DNA of 64,000 nucleotides. It comes from Populus alba (taxonomy: Eukaryota; Streptophyta; Magnoliopsida; Malpighiales; Salicaceae). A program made the position numbers and the translations under genes. Shown piece by piece: positions 61,956-64,000 of this stretch. The stretch covers positions 10,631,875 to 10,695,874 of the forward strand of contig NC_133300.1 of assembly GCF_005239225.2 (NCBI RefSeq), given 5' to 3'. Numbering within the stretch: position 1 is the first letter of the stretch; each line of letters opens with the position of its first letter. The notes beneath the pieces are model-generated. The model saw only the letters and a program-made list of their open reading frames with translations, did no database searches and was not told the DNA's origin.

Positions 61956-63859
61956 TTAGAAGAATTCAAAATCTAAAAAGGGACCTGATGATCTGTCTGA
62001 ATCTGTAGCTCTGTTATCAATGGGAGCCAAGGATGACTTGAATGCGAGATTCAAGGATAAAAGGTCAACTGGTTTTGGAATTTCTGGAGGGTGAGTGCTG
62101 CGAATGAGAGCCCAGTTAACAGTCTCAAAGAAAGGATGCTGCTTGATCTCTGTAGCACCTCTTTTGAACCCTAATCTCTTTTGCGGGTCCTTCATGAGCA
62201 GACCACGGATTAAATCTTTTGCCGCAAAACTGACAGAAGATCCTTCAGGAAATTTTAGGGGCTGACCTACCACATTAAACAATGTCTCTCGATTTCCATT
62301 GCCTTTAAAAGGGGTCCTACCAAGTATCAATTCATACAAGAAGATACCGAACGTCCACCAATCAACAGCACTTCCATGGCCGTCCCCTCTTATTATCTCC
62401 GGTGCTAAATACTCATGGGTACCGACAAATGACATGGAACGGGCGGTGGTTGGTTCTGCAACAAGTACAGGAAGTGAATTTGAATTTGCCAGGTTTGGCT
62501 TTTCATTTTTAGCTTTTGCTGTCTTGGGGTTGAAGAAACGAGGTTTCAGGCAAGATGGTTGCAGGCAAGAAGGCTCTACACAAACGGGCAACTTGCAGGC
62601 AGGATCAATACATGATGGCTCAATACAGTATGAAGAAATCTTAGAAGACGACACCGTACTAGATTGAACAAGAGTAGGACTCACGCAGCATCTTAATGAC
62701 AGATCAAAGTCCGAAAGCATAATATGGCCATCCTCCCTCACCAACACATTTTCAGGCTTCAAATCTCTATATACAACGCCCATCATGTGCAAGTACTCTA
62801 AAGCAAGAAGCACTTCCGAAGCATAAAACCTGTATACAAACAAATAATTATTGGAGAACAATCCTAAATTTGTTCATCATGCATAAAATAAAATTCCGAG
62901 GCTATCCTTAAGCGAAAGAACAATGCCGTCGGTTATGATCATGTACACGAGTTGAACTAATTTCTGAAAATTCATTCCCAAGCCTTTACTCAATCTCGGT
63001 GTTCATAGCATTAGCAAAAACCTTAATTGTGATCAATCTTTCATAAACATGCGACAAAATGCATATCTGCTGAAGATAACTAGCCTTTCTGACACTTCCC
63101 CTAGTTATTTTAGCAGTATTACATTAATGACAAAGTAATTAAACCAGATTGAGAGCGAAACAAAGAAGAATCACAAACCAAAAGATATTAACAAGCACAC
63201 ACTAACCTTGCTGCCTGCTCGCTAAAATGCTTTCCAGGTTGTCGCTGTCTTAGTATATGAAGATCCCCACCACTGCAAAACTCCATTAACAAACAAGAAA
63301 ACTTATCGGTCTCGAAATGCGAATAAAGGGTTGGTAAAAATGGATGATCCAACAAACCTAAAATCTCTCTCTCAGTTCGAGCTCTCAACAACTTCTTCCT
63401 CCCAGCCAACATTCCTTTATCCATTACCTTCATTGCAAACAAGCAACCCATCCCTCTCAACTCAGCCAAATATACGCTGCCTATATCCCCGACACCAAGT
63501 TTCTTCAATAACCTAAAATGACCCAAACCCATCCCCAAATCCCCATCTTTACCCTTTACACACTGTACAGCATCCCATCTAAAGTCATTTCCCTTATGGG
63601 GTTTCGAGGGGTAGGAGCTCCTGAAGCTAGCCTCATTTGGGTCAAAAATCAAACTAGCCTTTTCACTCTCTTTAGATTCACTAGCAGCAGTACCATTGCT
63701 CACATTGCTGCTATTACCAACACTATTATCAGAGACGGAACTACACAAGCCGATACTAACAGTGCTGTTAGTGAAACTAAGATCCTGAAAGCTGCTAGTA
63801 ATCACAGACTCAGCCTCAGCATCGAACGCTCCCATCTTTTGTGTTGTATGTTTGTCCAT
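61956..63859 (-). CDS. AGC VIII protein kinase (AGC1/D6PK-like)
   Basis: Exon 1 is 63859-63207 and exon 2 is 62829-61956; the intron splits an Arg codon. The product has 508 residues. A Ser-rich N-terminus (1-95) is followed by the kinase domain: glycine loop GVGDIG (122-127), Lys144 (FAMK), YRDLKPEN (238-245) and DFD in place of DFG (258-260), the mark of plant AGC VIII kinases. An insert of about 80 residues separates DFD from the activation loop ([12 protein letters not shown]); it holds six Cys spaced every five residues (286-311). The C-terminus, PFLDFEFF, fits the FxxF motif that binds PDK1. D6PK members phosphorylate PIN auxin carriers, and AGC1.5/1.7 act in pollen tube polarity. Which branch this belongs to needs a tree. 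Confidence 0.93.
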
Positions 63860-64000
63860 GATTTGAGGGAATGTGATAGCAAGAAGAGGAAAGAAAGGGG
63901 CTTGGACTGATGATTAAAAATGGATGGTCAGTCAAATTGGTGTTGGGGAGTGACCGAGGTGGTCAAAGGGAGCGAGCGAGAGCGAGAGAGGGAGACGCGG
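63860..64000 (-). promoter_or_regulatory. 5' leader or promoter of the AGC kinase gene (partial)
   Basis: On the minus strand this is a CT-rich leader. The plus strand carries GAGCGAGCGAGAGCGAGAGA-type repeats near the window edge. CT/GA-rich leaders are common in plant genes. The promoter is cut by the end of the window. Confidence 0.4.

Overview
This window looks like nuclear DNA of a flowering plant. It is AT-rich, its genes carry GT-AG introns and are far apart, and the spaces between them are full of small transposons. The gene set and the repeats (tRNA-derived SINEs, miniature LTR elements, hAT-like MITEs) suggest a woody eudicot, most likely Salicaceae such as Populus; the genus is an inference. 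No database was searched. Arabidopsis gene names are recalled from knowledge of the families.

Left part (1-20 kb). A BIR2/BIR3-type LRR receptor pseudokinase (4244-6052, +, single coding exon) is followed by a two-exon CLE25-type signalling peptide gene (13313-12055, -). Next comes a decayed RsmD-like rRNA methyltransferase gene (about 18387-16778, -), which carries an in-frame stop, a frameshift and missing exons and has a 291-bp TRIM element in it. A Ty3/gypsy integrase fragment lies at 18.7-19.3 kb.

Centre (20-40 kb). A transposon-rich block at 21-26.4 kb holds a tandem duplication of about 1.2 kb, one copy of which is split by a probable solo LTR of about 1.9 kb. Then come a nine-exon EDR2_C/DUF1336 protein gene (28040-31889, +), a one-exon small protein gene with a MASS-like N-terminus (33005-32694, -), and a three-exon R2R3-MYB of the TDF1/MYB35 type (35842-34009, -). 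A SINE with perfect target-site duplications sits at 36.5 kb.

Right part (40-64 kb). An eight-exon prolyl 4-hydroxylase with a C-terminal ShKT domain (45009-40077, -), a five-coding-exon UCH37-type deubiquitinase (51026-54484, +) and a second prolyl 4-hydroxylase with the same exon phases (57255-55744, -) follow. The second copy has lost its ShKT domain through a net +1 frameshift and a 36-bp deletion. The last gene is an AGC VIII protein kinase (63859-61956, -).

The order BIR2, CLE25, RsmD-like, TDF1, P4H, P4H matches the recalled Arabidopsis block At3g28450-At3g28490. The window therefore appears to be a conserved block enlarged by transposons and interrupted by other genes. The genes do not form one pathway: they cover immune/brassinosteroid receptor control, peptide signalling, tapetum development, secretory-pathway proline hydroxylation, deubiquitination and polarity kinase signalling. 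I found no CRISPR array, rRNA gene or functional tRNA gene, and nothing that convincingly forms a new multi-gene system. The best novelty is in the decaying genes and the nested mobile elements.
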